Position numbers and translations under genes: made by a program. Of a stretch of 64,000 nt of DNA, positions 52,886 to 64,000 are shown piece after piece (positions within the stretch are counted from its first letter, which is position 1; each line of letters starts with the position of its first letter). Source of the DNA: an uncultured Gammaproteobacteria bacterium (GTDB lineage Bacteria; Pseudomonadota; Gammaproteobacteria; Eutrophobiales; Eutrophobiaceae); NCBI GenBank assembly GCA_951812995.1, contig CATOTD010000003.1:1-64000 (forward strand), read 5' to 3'. The notes under the pieces were generated by a model. That model saw nothing but the letters and a program-made list of their open reading frames with translations. It was not told where the DNA came from and made no database searches.

Positions 52886-53152
52886 ATGAAATCACTATTA
52901 ACAATTAGCTTGTTGATTGTATTTGCATCGTGTTTTGCGTGGGATGGATATGACTACGACAAAGGTAGTTATGTCGAGATTGATAAGGGCAATCTTGTCA
53001 GACAAGGAAGAGAAATCGAATATTATGATTATGGGTCAGGCGAATACAAATATGGGTATGTTGAATCAATTAATAATTATGGTTCATCTGTAGAAGTCGA
53101 GGTGTATGATTCAGATACAGGTGAATATCGTACTTTTGAAATGGATAAATAG
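52886..53152 (+). CDS. Small exported protein (DUF5334-like)
   Basis: MKSLLTISLLIVFASCFAWDGYDYDKGSYVEIDKGNLVRQGREIEYYDYGSGEYKYGYVESI; AAAAGGAG upstream. Confidence 0.65.
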   Translation: MKSLLTISLLIVFASCFAWDGYDYDKGSYVEIDKGNLVRQGREIEYYDYGSGEYKYGYVESINNYGSSVEVEVYDSDTGEYRTFEMDK

Positions 53153-53164
53153 AGGTAAAATGAA

Positions 53165-53413
53165 ATGAGCAAGGATAGAGACAGAACAGTCTACAAACGT
53201 GATGATGGCAAATGGGTAAATAAACGAAACGATGCAGGAAAAGCATCGAGCGTTCATGATACTCAAAAAGAAGCCAATGACTCTGCACGGGGAATGTTAA
53301 AAAACCAAGGTGGTGGTGAACTCACAACAAAAGGAAGGGACGGAAAAATACGGAGCAAAGATACTATTCCACCGGGTAATGATCCGTTCCCACCAAGAGA
53401 TAAAGAACATTGA
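53165..53413 (+). CDS. DUF2188-like protein
   Basis: DRTVYKRDDGKWVNKRNDAGKASSVHDTQKEANDSARGMLKNQGGGEL. Confidence 0.7.
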   Translation: MSKDRDRTVYKRDDGKWVNKRNDAGKASSVHDTQKEANDSARGMLKNQGGGELTTKGRDGKIRSKDTIPPGNDPFPPRDKEH

Positions 53414-53554
53414 AATACGATAATTACCAGCGCAATCATGTGATTCTTCCAGGTCAAGAGGAAGCGTTGCGTTCATTCCTCAAGCAAGACTACAAGGGAA
53501 TGCAACATAAAATTGCCAACGCTTTCAGCTCAAATAGTGAGGATGCCCTCACCT
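53410..53554 (+). pseudogene. 5' fragment of an unknown, possibly nuclease-like gene, truncated after ...SEDALTW
   Basis: TTG start overlapping preceding TGA (TTGA); NHVILPGQEEALRSFLKQDYKGMQHKIANAFSSNSEDALTW then pentamer-like ggccg ggtcg tgccg ggttg. Confidence 0.4.
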
Positions 53555-53615
53555 GGCCGGGTCGTGCCGGGTTGGCTATCCAAGTAAAAAATTCCCGGGT
53601 AAAAATTCAAAGGCA

Positions 53616-55703
53616 CTATTTTTTCTTGCCCTCTCGCTCCAGCGTTTCTGTGATGATGGCTTCTGCGACATTTTTCGGGCAGGGACTGTAATGCAAGAAC
53701 TCCATAGAAAATTGGCCGCGTCCAGAGGTCATGGTACGCAACGATCCAATGTAGCCAAACATCTCTCTTAAAGGCGATTCAGCTTTGATGCGCACACCCG
53801 TCGGGCCAGCCTCTTGTGACTTGATCATGCCGCGCCGACGATTCAAATCACCAATGACATCACCCACATGATCCTCGGGTGTGTAAACATCCACCTTCAT
53901 AATCGGCTCCATCAATTGTGGGTCGGCCTTGGGCATGGTCTGGCGATAACCGGCCTTGGCCGCTAATTCAAATGCTATCGCCGAGGAGTCAACCGCATGA
54001 AAAGCACCATCCATTAAAATAACTTTGAAATCCAGACAGGGATAACCCGCCAGCACACCTTTGTCCATGCTCTTTTTGAAACCACCTTCAATCGCCTGCC
54101 AAAATTCTTTTGGTATATTGCCGCCCGTCACCTTTGACTCAAATACAAAACCACTGCCTGGCTCGCCTGGCTCAACAACGTAATCAATCCGACCATATTG
54201 ACCCGACCCACCCGATTGTTTCTTATGGGTATAACTATCTTCAATGCGCTTAGTAACGGTTTCACGATAGGCGACTTGTGGGCTGCCGACTTCAACCTCA
54301 ATACCATGGGTACGTTTCAAGATGTCTACTTTTATATCCAGATGCAACTCACCCATGCCTTTGAGAATGGTCTCGCCGCTGTCGATATCCGTTTCAACGC
54401 GAAAAGACGGATCTTCTTTAATCATTTTACCGATAGCGATCCCCAATTTTTCCGAGGCGGCTTTATCTTTTGGTGCCACGGCGATTGAGATAACCGGATC
54501 TGGAAATATCATCGGTTCCAATGTTGCTGGATTATTAGCATCACATAAGGTATGGCCGGTTTGTACATCCTTCAAACCAATGGCGGCAACGATATCGCCG
54601 GCTTGCGCACCTTCAAGCTCAATACGTTCATCCGCATACATCTCGACGATACGGCCAATACGTTCGATCTTGCCGGTAAATGTATCGAGTGCCCCGGTGC
54701 CTTTTTCAAGTTTGCCGGAATAGATACGCAGGAAAGTCAATGCGCCAAAACGATCATCCATGATCTTGAATGCCAGCGCCCGCAATGGCCTGTCGGCATC
54801 AACGATAGCCAACTCACCGGTTGGGTTGCCCTCCAGATCGATTTCGGGCTGTGGTTTAACTTGCGTTGGATCAGGCAGATAATCAATCACGGCATCCAAT
54901 ATCATTTGTACACATTTATTCTTAAATGCTGAGCCACAATAGGTCGGGAAGAAACTCAAGTTTATAGTCCCTTTGCGGATACACGCCTTGAGTTCATCAA
55001 TGGTAGGTTCAGTGCCGTCAAGATATTTCTCCATAATATCATCGTCTTGATCAACAACGGTTTCGATTAATGTTTCACGCCAGGTCTCAATCTTGTCAGC
55101 CATGTCGGCGGGTGGTTCTTGAATTTCATAATTTAACAGATCATTGTCATCATGCCAGATCCAGGCCTTGCGCGTCAGCAGATCAACAGCACCAATAAAG
55201 CCATCTTCAATACCGATCGGCAACACCATGACCACTGGCTTTGCATTTAAAATGTCTTCAATCTGTTGCACAACGCGATAGAAATCGGCACCAATACGAT
55301 CGAGTTTGTTGACCCAAATAATGCGTGCGACCTCGGAGTCGTTGGCATAACGCCAGTTGGTTTCAGATTGCGGTTCAACGCCGCCAGAGCCGCAGAATAC
55401 GCCGATACCCCCATCCAAGACTTTTAATGAGCGATATACTTCAATGGTGAAGTCAACGTGGCCGGGTGTATCGATGATATTGAAGCGATGATCATGCCAG
55501 AAACAGGTTGTCGCCGCCGACTGAATGGTAATGCCGCGTTCACGTTCCTGATCCATAAAATCAGTGACAGTCTCGCCATCGTGCACTTCGCCAATTTTAT
55601 GAATTTTACCCGTGAGCTTTAAGATCCGCTCGGTGGTGGTGGTTTTACCTGCATCCACATGCGCGAATATACCTATATTTCTATACTTCGATAAGTCAGC
55701 CAT
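53616..55703 (-). CDS. fusA2: Elongation factor G paralogue (FusA2-type)
   Basis: 695 aa; [69 protein letters not shown]; standalone, not in an rpsL/rpsG/tuf context. Confidence 0.88.
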   Translation of the reverse strand: MADLSKYRNIGIFAHVDAGKTTTTERILKLTGKIHKIGEVHDGETVTDFMDQERERGITIQSAATTCFWHDHRFNIIDTPGHVDFTIEVYRSLKVLDGGIGVFCGSGGVEPQSETNWRYANDSEVARIIWVNKLDRIGADFYRVVQQIEDILNAKPVVMVLPIGIEDGFIGAVDLLTRKAWIWHDDNDLLNYEIQEPPADMADKIETWRETLIETVVDQDDDIMEKYLDGTEPTIDELKACIRKGTINLSFFPTYCGSAFKNKCVQMILDAVIDYLPDPTQVKPQPEIDLEGNPTGELAIVDADRPLRALAFKIMDDRFGALTFLRIYSGKLEKGTGALDTFTGKIERIGRIVEMYADERIELEGAQAGDIVAAIGLKDVQTGHTLCDANNPATLEPMIFPDPVISIAVAPKDKAASEKLGIAIGKMIKEDPSFRVETDIDSGETILKGMGELHLDIKVDILKRTHGIEVEVGSPQVAYRETVTKRIEDSYTHKKQSGGSGQYGRIDYVVEPGEPGSGFVFESKVTGGNIPKEFWQAIEGGFKKSMDKGVLAGYPCLDFKVILMDGAFHAVDSSAIAFELAAKAGYRQTMPKADPQLMEPIMKVDVYTPEDHVGDVIGDLNRRRGMIKSQEAGPTGVRIKAESPLREMFGYIGSLRTMTSGRGQFSMEFLHYSPCPKNVAEAIITETLEREGKKK

Positions 55704-55978
55704 TCGTTCTACTCTATAAAGTTAAATTGATGAAATTAAGTGTCCTGTTAGTTTTCGGGAAACCCGCCCGGCCAAATACTCGTATCTGTTGGATCACCAT
55801 CAGCATGACCTAAACTAGCGGGCGGAGTATAAACCAGATTAGTGAAATATGTGAGTTCAAGCGTATTTTAGTAAAAAACTGTCAAAACAGGCACAGCTTC
55901 TGTAACTTCAGATAATGATATGCAAGACAATGTATTTTGAACTTCAGGAATGGCCAAATTCCACCTATAATGACGCTA

Positions 55979-56323
55979 ATGTATAATATTCCAAGCCGAA
56001 TCGCTGATGTGTTGCTCGAAGTTGAAGCCAGCCTCCGTACCCACGGTAAGTGGGATAAGTGTAAACCCGATGCGACCGATCTGAACAGCACGATTCCTTT
56101 TTGCATGGATACACTCAAATTCGAGCAGTGGCTACAGTGGATATTTCTGCCGCGGATGAAAGAGACTATCGAGCAGACCAAACCCTTGCCCGTACAAAGC
56201 GGTATCTATGAATATGCAGAAAAATGCTTGCACAAGAATGACCCTTCGACTAATAAGCTACTGAAACATCTCAAAACGTTTGATGACTTGATCAGTATTC
56301 AAGCGGGTGTGTTACGACATTGA
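55979..56323 (+). CDS. YqcC-family protein
   Basis: IADVLLEVEASLRTHGKWD...IPFCMDTLKFEQWLQWIFLPRM. Confidence 0.82.
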   Translation: MYNIPSRIADVLLEVEASLRTHGKWDKCKPDATDLNSTIPFCMDTLKFEQWLQWIFLPRMKETIEQTKPLPVQSGIYEYAEKCLHKNDPSTNKLLKHLKTFDDLISIQAGVLRH

Positions 56324-56398
56324 AGCCGCGCATAAAAAACATTACCAACAGCAGGCGTTTAATTGTGCCTGGCTTTTAGATAGCATTGGTTTTAGGTT

Positions 56399-56761
56399 AT
56401 GGACAAGTTGGAAAAAGTTGTAGCGACGGCAAGGCGCAAGGCCGAGATGAGAGGTCACGGTTATCGTGAACAAGCACTCAAACTATATCCATGGATATGC
56501 GGGAAATGTAAGCGGGAATTCACCCGTGAAAATGTTATTGAATTGACGGTACACCACAAAGATCATAACCATGATAATAACCCAAGTGATGGTAGTAACT
56601 GGGAGCTATTGTGTGTTTATTGCCATGATCATGAACATGCAAAATATCTGGATGTAAATCCTGCGGCTACAGCAGCAAGCAACGAGCTACAACAGAGCCA
56701 TAGTACGGGCAAGCCATTTGCGAATCTGAAAGACTTGCTGAATAACTCGGGATCGGATTAA
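56399..56761 (+). CDS. yajD: YajD-family HNH nuclease
   Basis: CGKCKREFTRENVIELTVHHKDHNHDNNPSDGSNWELLCVYCHDHEH. Confidence 0.88.
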   Translation: MDKLEKVVATARRKAEMRGHGYREQALKLYPWICGKCKREFTRENVIELTVHHKDHNHDNNPSDGSNWELLCVYCHDHEHAKYLDVNPAATAASNELQQSHSTGKPFANLKDLLNNSGSD

Positions 56762-56809
56762 GCAAAAGCAGGCGCACCATCTTTCATGATAGGCGATATT
56801 GATTATTGC

Positions 56810-57436
56810 TTAAGAGTGTATGATCTGAGCGAGGACCGTGCTACCCGATTGTACATATTGACCGACCTCTACCTGCACTTTAGACGCAACCGGCATAAAG
56901 ACATCAACAACCCCGCCAAAGTACAAATAACCACAACGTTGGCCCTGACCAATGCGCTCGCCTGAATGCAAATACATGTGAAATTGGCGAACAATGTCTC
57001 TCAACCTGATAGCTGTGACGACCTTGTCGCCCTCATCTGATTGTATAAAAATGTCGAAATGTCGTCGTGATTCATGTATATCGGGTAGTGAACACCACTG
57101 CTCAATCACCTTGCCTTCAATTGGACTGCGCAAAGAATAAATGTCATGGAAGCGCATGGTTATCTGTACGCGAATGGCTTTGTTATGCAGGCGTATTTCT
57201 TCCGCTTCTTCAATCAAGGTCACGATGCCATATACCGGACTGACGACGGCGAGCGGTTGCGCTGGAATGACACGTTCTGGATCACGAAATAAATAAATAA
57301 AGATAGATAAAATCAAGGTCGATATAACAAAGGCGACAAACCCAAGCAGAAAATGTGCAAGCACAGTCAGCCCTAGCAATACGCATAATATTAACCAGGC
57401 CTCACGCGCAATGAATGGGTAGCGATTGCTGGGCAT
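56810..57436 (-). CDS. Phosphatidylserine decarboxylase-related protein (short form)
   Basis: 208 aa; RDPERVIP, LRSPIEGKV, HSGERIGQGQRCGYLYFGGVVDVFMP. Confidence 0.75.
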   Translation of the reverse strand: MPSNRYPFIAREAWLILCVLLGLTVLAHFLLGFVAFVISTLILSIFIYLFRDPERVIPAQPLAVVSPVYGIVTLIEEAEEIRLHNKAIRVQITMRFHDIYSLRSPIEGKVIEQWCSLPDIHESRRHFDIFIQSDEGDKVVTAIRLRDIVRQFHMYLHSGERIGQGQRCGYLYFGGVVDVFMPVASKVQVEVGQYVQSGSTVLAQIIHS

Positions 57437-57502
57437 ACAGATTTTGCAATTTATGAGGACGTATATTTAATCAATATCGGGTCGATACCGAATGTCTACA
57501 AA

Positions 57503-58546
<1,044 letters not shown>

Positions 58547-58552
58547 TTAACA

Positions 58553-59044
58553 TCAGGATTGAATGGCTGTATTGCCACGTGAAATACCCGAAATACCAGA
58601 ACGGACAACTTCCAGGATCATGTCCTCATCGAGGGTTGCTATAAAAGCATCTAGTTTTTCGCCCGTGCCGGTCATTTCGATGGTGTAGGTATTTTCAGAA
58701 ACATCAATAATCCGCCCACGAAAAATATCGACCATGAGTTTAATTTCATCACGATCTTCTTTTTTGGCGGCCAATTTTATCAACATCAATTCGCGTTCAA
58801 TATGGCGATATTCATTCAGGTCTATTACCTTGACCACATCGACGAGTTTATTCAACTGTTTGGTTATCTGTTCGATAATTGCGTCTGATCCACTGGTTAC
58901 CAGGGTCATGCGAGAGATTGTTGGGTCTTCAGTTGGTGCCACGGTTAGCGATTCAATGTTAAATGCACGCGCAGAAAAGAGTCCGGACACCCGCGATAAG
59001 GCACCTGCTTCATTTTCCATAAGTAAGGAAAGAATATGACGCAT
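58553..59044 (-). CDS. ilvH: Acetolactate synthase small subunit
   Basis: MRHILSLLMENEAGALSRVSGLFSARAFNIESL; ilvI stop immediately upstream. Confidence 0.95.
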   Translation of the reverse strand: MRHILSLLMENEAGALSRVSGLFSARAFNIESLTVAPTEDPTISRMTLVTSGSDAIIEQITKQLNKLVDVVKVIDLNEYRHIERELMLIKLAAKKEDRDEIKLMVDIFRGRIIDVSENTYTIEMTGTGEKLDAFIATLDEDMILEVVRSGISGISRGNTAIQS

Positions 59045-59045
59045 T

Positions 59046-60788
59046 TCAGGCCAGTTCTCGGTCCGTGGACAAGTGCATCTCATGCTGGCCTTTACCGGCG
59101 GCAATCATGGGATACACATTTTCTGTTTGATCTGTTACAAAATCGACCAACACCGTCCGTTCTTCCAAGGCGAGTGCTTCTTTTAACGCCCCTTCCACAG
59201 CACTGGTCTCTTCTATACGCAGGCCGACATGACCATAGCTTTCAGCCATTTTGACAAAATCAGGCAGGGCTTCCATATAAGAATTTGAATAACGTCCCGA
59301 ATAAAAAAATTCTTGCCATTGCCGCACCATGCCCATATAGCGGTTGTTCAGACTGATAATCTTGATAGGCGTTTCGTATTGCAAACAAGTAGATAATTCC
59401 TGTATGCACATGACCAGACTGGCCTCACCCGTTATACAGACAACCGTCTCGTCTGGAAACGCGAGTTTCACCCCCATCGCGGCCGGCAAACCGAATCCCA
59501 TGGTGCCTAAGCCACCCGAGTTGATCCAGCGTCGTGGTTTATCAAACTTATAAAATTGTGCGGCCCACATCTGATGTTGCCCGACATCGGATGTGACATA
59601 GGCATCGCCTTGCGTTAGTTCCCACAATTTTTCGATAACATACTGCGGCTTAATAACCTGACTCGACCGATCAAATTGCAGGCAATCAAGTGCCGCCCAG
59701 TCATGCACCTGTTGCCACCAGGCCTTGAGTGCTTTGGCATCAGGTTTATCATTACTATTTTTGAGTAGATCAATTAAATCCGTCAGCACGTTTTTAACGT
59801 CGCCCACGATAGGAATATCAACGGGTACATTTTTGGCGATAGAGGCGGGATCAACATCAATCTGAACAATCTTTGCGTAAGGACAAAATTTTTCCAGATC
59901 GCCCGTTACCCGATCATCAAATCTAGCCCCAATGGCGATGAGTACATCACAATAATGCATCCCCATATTCGCCTCATACGTCCCGTGCATACCGAGCATC
60001 CCGATAAATTGTTTATCAGTCGCCGGGAAAGCACCGAGTCCCATTAAGGTATTTGTAATTGGATAGCCAAGCAAACGTGTAAATTCGGTCAGCTCCCCAC
60101 TGGCTGCACTAAGGATGACACCACCACCAGTATAGATCATCGGTTTTTTGGCCGACAATATTAATTGCGCCGCCTTCTTCATTTGCCAAAGATTACCCTT
60201 TGCAACCGGACGATACGAACGCAATGTGATTGTGTCTGGATAATCATATTCACAGGTATCTGCCGTAATATCTTTTGGAATATCGACCACAACCGGGCCA
60301 GGCCTGCCGGTTGTCGCAATGTAGAAGGCCTTTTTTATCGTTATGGCTAAATCCTTTACATTTTTTACGAGGAAATTATGCTTCACACAGGGGCGTGTGA
60401 TGCCAATTGCATCCACTTCCTGAAAGGCATCATTGCCAATCACCTGTGTCGGTACTTGCCCGGTAAAAACAACTAACGGAATCGAATCCATATATGCAGT
60501 TGCAATGCCAGTGACGGCATTGGTTGCGCCCGGGCCCGAGGTGACCAGCACCACGCCTGGTTTTCCAGTCGCGCGGGCATAGCCATCGGCCGCATGTGTT
60601 GCACCTTGTTCATGGCGCACGAGAATATGTTCAACAGCGTCTTGTTTGTAAAGCTCATCATAGATATGCAATACAGCACCACCCGGATAGCCAAATAAAT
60701 GTTTGACCCCCTCATCTTTGAGTGCGCGACAGAATATTTCCGCACCACGTAATAGCTCTCTTTTTTTAGCCACAGCCTTGCCAATCAC
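59046..60788 (-). CDS. ilvI: Acetolactate synthase large subunit
   Basis: 580 aa; VFGYPGGAVLHIYDEL, TPIKIISLNNRYMGMVRQWQEFFY. Confidence 0.95.
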   Translation of the reverse strand: MIGKAVAKKRELLRGAEIFCRALKDEGVKHLFGYPGGAVLHIYDELYKQDAVEHILVRHEQGATHAADGYARATGKPGVVLVTSGPGATNAVTGIATAYMDSIPLVVFTGQVPTQVIGNDAFQEVDAIGITRPCVKHNFLVKNVKDLAITIKKAFYIATTGRPGPVVVDIPKDITADTCEYDYPDTITLRSYRPVAKGNLWQMKKAAQLILSAKKPMIYTGGGVILSAASGELTEFTRLLGYPITNTLMGLGAFPATDKQFIGMLGMHGTYEANMGMHYCDVLIAIGARFDDRVTGDLEKFCPYAKIVQIDVDPASIAKNVPVDIPIVGDVKNVLTDLIDLLKNSNDKPDAKALKAWWQQVHDWAALDCLQFDRSSQVIKPQYVIEKLWELTQGDAYVTSDVGQHQMWAAQFYKFDKPRRWINSGGLGTMGFGLPAAMGVKLAFPDETVVCITGEASLVMCIQELSTCLQYETPIKIISLNNRYMGMVRQWQEFFYSGRYSNSYMEALPDFVKMAESYGHVGLRIEETSAVEGALKEALALEERTVLVDFVTDQTENVYPMIAAGKGQHEMHLSTDRELA

Positions 60789-61123
60789 CTTGATTTTTAT
60801 TGTATCGGAACGGTCAGAAGTTACTGAGATTACAGCGTCAGGTCAAGTCATGTCTCGGGATATATGCGGGGAAGCTACGGTTAGCCTGGTTAGCCCAGCT
60901 AAACCCGACCACTGCAACCTATAAACCAAACCTGTAAAACAACATTCTCCTGCAATATTTGCCCAGCATTAAGCGCGTCATAACGCTGGTATCAGGCCTG
61001 TTGCCGCTTTGTTTTATACTGGCTTTCCAGCACGGCAATGGAAACGCAAAACCCCGACCGCTTGCCACCTGGCAGTACGTCACATTTTGCCTATCACTGG
61101 GCCTATCAGTCAATATAATTCTG

Positions 61124-61996
61124 TTATTCAAGACTGCTGGCAATGGCCGATCCAAGTTCGCCAGGTGACCGGACGGTTTTAACATTTGCGTCTGCCAGGG
61201 CGGTAAATTTATCATCGGCCGTGCCTTTGCCACCTGAGATAATCGCGCCCGCATGTCCCATGCGCTTACCCGGCGGTGCGGTGACCCCGGCAATGTAGCC
61301 AACGACAGGCTTGGTCACATGTGCCTTGATGAATTGCGCGGCTTCTTCTTCGGCGGTGCCGCCAATCTCACCGACCATGATGATGCCTTTTGTATCTGGG
61401 TCCTCTTCAAATAGACGTAAGCAATCGATGAAGTTTGTGCCGTTAATCGGATCCCCACCAATGCCGACACAGGTACTTTGTCCAAGTCCGTTCAACGTTG
61501 TTTGATGCACGGCTTCGTAAGTCAAGGTGCCAGAACGAGAGACGATGCCTATGCTCCCCACTTTATGAATACGACCCGGCATGATGCCTATCATACACTG
61601 CCCTGGTGTGATGATGCCCGGACAGTTAGGCCCGATCAGGCGCACGTTTGCGCGTTGATCAAGATAAGCACGTACGCGCACCATATCCAACACGGGTATG
61701 CCTTCGGTGATGCAGACGATGATGTTGATGCCAGCTTCTGCCGCCTCGGCAATGGCCTCAAACGCGAACGGGGCCGGCACCATTATCATGCTTGCATTAG
61801 CGCCGGTTGCATTGACGGCATCAGCAACCGTATCAAATACCGGTCGGTCCAGGTGTCTCTCACCGCCTTTCCCTGGTGTCACGCCGCCGACCACTTGCGT
61901 CCCATACTCAATCGCAAGACCCGCATGAAATGTACCTTGGCGGCCGGTAAACCCCTGGATAATAACCTTGGTGTCTTTGTTGATTAAGATAGCCAT
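61124..61996 (-). CDS. sucD: Succinyl-CoA synthetase alpha subunit
   Basis: 290 aa; [34 protein letters not shown]. Confidence 0.96.
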   Translation of the reverse strand: MAILINKDTKVIIQGFTGRQGTFHAGLAIEYGTQVVGGVTPGKGGERHLDRPVFDTVADAVNATGANASMIMVPAPFAFEAIAEAAEAGINIIVCITEGIPVLDMVRVRAYLDQRANVRLIGPNCPGIITPGQCMIGIMPGRIHKVGSIGIVSRSGTLTYEAVHQTTLNGLGQSTCVGIGGDPINGTNFIDCLRLFEEDPDTKGIIMVGEIGGTAEEEAAQFIKAHVTKPVVGYIAGVTAPPGKRMGHAGAIISGGKGTADDKFTALADANVKTVRSPGELGSAIASSLE

Positions 61997-63165
61997 TATT
62001 GCACACCTCCTACCGCCGCGACTGCTTTTGCGGCCGCATCGTTGAGGTCGTCAGCTGTGAGCAGTGTCAGCCCGCTTGCAGTGAGTGCGGCCTTGCCTTC
62101 ATTAACGTTGGTGCCTTCTAGTCGAACGACAACGGGCACCGCTATGCCGACTTCTTTAACCGCTTGAATAATGCCCTCGGCAATGAGGTCGCAACGCACG
62201 ATGCCACCAAAGATATTGACCAGTATGGCCTTGACGTTTTTGTCTGAAACAATCAGCTTGAAGGCCTCTGCGACCTTTTCTGCTGTCGCGCCACCCCCCA
62301 CATCAAGAAAGTTAGCGGGACTTCCGCCCTGTAATTGAATAATATCCATCGTCGCCATCGCCAACCCGGCACCGTTTACCATGCAGGCAATATTGCCATC
62401 TAACGTAATGTAATTTAGATCAAACTGTCGCGCGCTATTTTCTTTTTCGTCTTCCTGGCTGGCATCACGCAATGTTTCTAATTGTGCCTGTCTGAAAAGG
62501 GCATTGTCATCCACGCCAATCTTTGCATCGATGGCGACTAAATCGCTGTTTTTATTGACGATAAGCGGATTGATTTCAACCAGGCTCAGATCTTTTTCCG
62601 TAAATAATTTATAGAGACCTTGTAGTATCGACGTTAATTGCTTTCTTTGTTTGTCATCAAACCCCAGCGCGAAACCGATGCGTCGACATTGATGCGATTG
62701 CAGACCAAGCACAGGGTCGACGGTGACACTGATAATTTTGTCAGGTTGCGTGGCAGCCACTTCTTCAATATCCATGCCCCCTTCGGTTGAAGCCATAATG
62801 GCAACGCGGCGGCTAGCACGATCAACCACTAGGCCAAGATATAATTCAGAATCAATATCAGACAATGATGCGATCAGGACACAATTAACGGGTTGTCCAT
62901 GGGGTGCGGATTGTTTTGTTACCAGTTGCGAACCTAGTAAGGAGCCAACAATGGATTCGAGTTCATCATGCCCGCGCGCTATTTTTACGCCGCCCGCTTT
63001 ACCACGACCACCGGCATGAACCTGTGCTTTTACTATCCAGCTATCGCCACCGATCTCTGCCACGCAGTGTTTTGCGTCTTCGACAGTGTGTGCAACATGG
63101 CCGGTAGGTGTTGGTATACCGTAGTCCTCGAATAGTTTTTTAGCCTGGTATTCGTGTAGATTCAT
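61996..63165 (-). CDS. sucC: Succinyl-CoA synthetase beta subunit
   Basis: 389 aa; [36 protein letters not shown]. Confidence 0.96.
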   Translation of the reverse strand: MNLHEYQAKKLFEDYGIPTPTGHVAHTVEDAKHCVAEIGGDSWIVKAQVHAGGRGKAGGVKIARGHDELESIVGSLLGSQLVTKQSAPHGQPVNCVLIASLSDIDSELYLGLVVDRASRRVAIMASTEGGMDIEEVAATQPDKIISVTVDPVLGLQSHQCRRIGFALGFDDKQRKQLTSILQGLYKLFTEKDLSLVEINPLIVNKNSDLVAIDAKIGVDDNALFRQAQLETLRDASQEDEKENSARQFDLNYITLDGNIACMVNGAGLAMATMDIIQLQGGSPANFLDVGGGATAEKVAEAFKLIVSDKNVKAILVNIFGGIVRCDLIAEGIIQAVKEVGIAVPVVVRLEGTNVNEGKAALTASGLTLLTADDLNDAAAKAVAAVGGVQ

Positions 63166-63396
63166 GTGCCATCCTTAAACAATAAATAGATTGAGAAACA
63201 AGTTAAAACATCCTGCTTTAATAATAGTCACTAATAGTCTTGACTTGAAATTAGAGAAATATCCGCCGCCCGTATAGAGTGATGAATATTAGTTTAACCA
63301 ATAGCTTATATCAATTCGTGTCCGCGTTTCGACTTATATCGCGTACAATAATACATGCCAAGCTGGCCAGATAAAATAGGTACTTGTTAAAACGTA

Positions 63397-64000
63397 ATGG
63401 AAAACACCCACAACAAACCGGCAATCACGTATTCGCAAAACGCCATGAATTGGCAAGCATTATCTTATTTCAATTATTATCGTATTTTACTGTCCGTCTT
63501 ATTTTTACTGCTGATATACATGGATCGCCTACCACAACCTTTAGGCGGTCTTGATAAGCCGCTGTTTTCCAACGTATGCCATATATACTTGTTGCTGGCA
63601 ATAGTATTCAATTTTCTTATACACGTTCAATTCCCAAGATTTAAACGCCAGATTGCAATTCACGTATTAACAGACATCATCATATTGAGTTTATTGATGT
63701 ATGCAAGTGATGGGCTCAGTAGCGGATTTGGCTTACTCATCGCAATTGCAGTAGCCGGAGGCAGCCTTCTCAGAGTAGATAAAATTGCAATCTTGTTGGC
63801 CGCAATCGCAACCCTGAGTGTTTTGGGGCATGAACTTTACATACAGTTTATTGTATTTCATGTCCATGCCACGCCGAATTACACCCATGCTGGCATTTTA
63901 GGGGCGACATTTTTTATAACAACAATCATTGGGAATATATTAGCCACCAGAGCCAAAAAAACCGAAATATTGGCGAAAAAGCAGGCCATTGAAATAGATG
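63397..64000 (+). CDS. N-terminal membrane region of a PilS-like sensor kinase (runs off window)
   Basis: Open frame from ATG 63397: MENTHNKPAITYSQNAMNWQALSYFNYYRILLSVLFLLLIYMDRLPQPLGGLDKPLF..., repeated TM helices, open to the window end. Confidence 0.65.
   Translation, partial: MENTHNKPAITYSQNAMNWQALSYFNYYRILLSVLFLLLIYMDRLPQPLGGLDKPLFSNVCHIYLLLAIVFNFLIHVQFPRFKRQIAIHVLTDIIILSLLMYASDGLSSGFGLLIAIAVAGGSLLRVDKIAILLAAIATLSVLGHELYIQFIVFHVHATPNYTHAGILGATFFITTIIGNILATRAKKTEILAKKQAIEID

Overview
The window looks like a chromosomal segment of an autotrophic gammaproteobacterium; that placement is inferred from gene content. The single-copy backbone includes ssrA (tmRNA), an msbA-like ABC exporter, phosphoribulokinase, a ParA-like ATPase, trhO, a molybdopterin oxidoreductase, a suf operon (iscR-sufA-like-sufBCDSU-sufT), katG, recJ, thrC, hom, an alaC-like aminotransferase, nitrilase, tldD, mutS, a fusA2-type EF-G, psd-like, ilvC-ilvH-ilvI, sucCD and the start of a pilS-like kinase. 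It is broken up by dense, nested and mostly decayed insertion sequences: four copies of one GC-rich IS5-type element, two or three IS256-type families, one intact second IS5-type element and an IS3 remnant. The signals that gene families do not explain are: (1) seven intergenic arrays of a degenerate 5-bp repeat (about RGYSR/YSRCY, up to ~310 bp); (2) four IS5 copies that all share a lesion removing the expected VEH segment with the putative catalytic Glu and shifting frame, one of them flanked by a clean 4-bp target duplication, which suggests spread of an already defective element; (3) several genes truncated at IS or repeat-array edges (a suf-linked Rieske protein, a nucleotidyltransferase, an RTX protein, a possible nuclease); (4) an internally deleted PTP-like protein and a Psd homologue whose expected cleavage serine is Gly. 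All calls come from reading the sequence and supplied ORFs; no database search was run.
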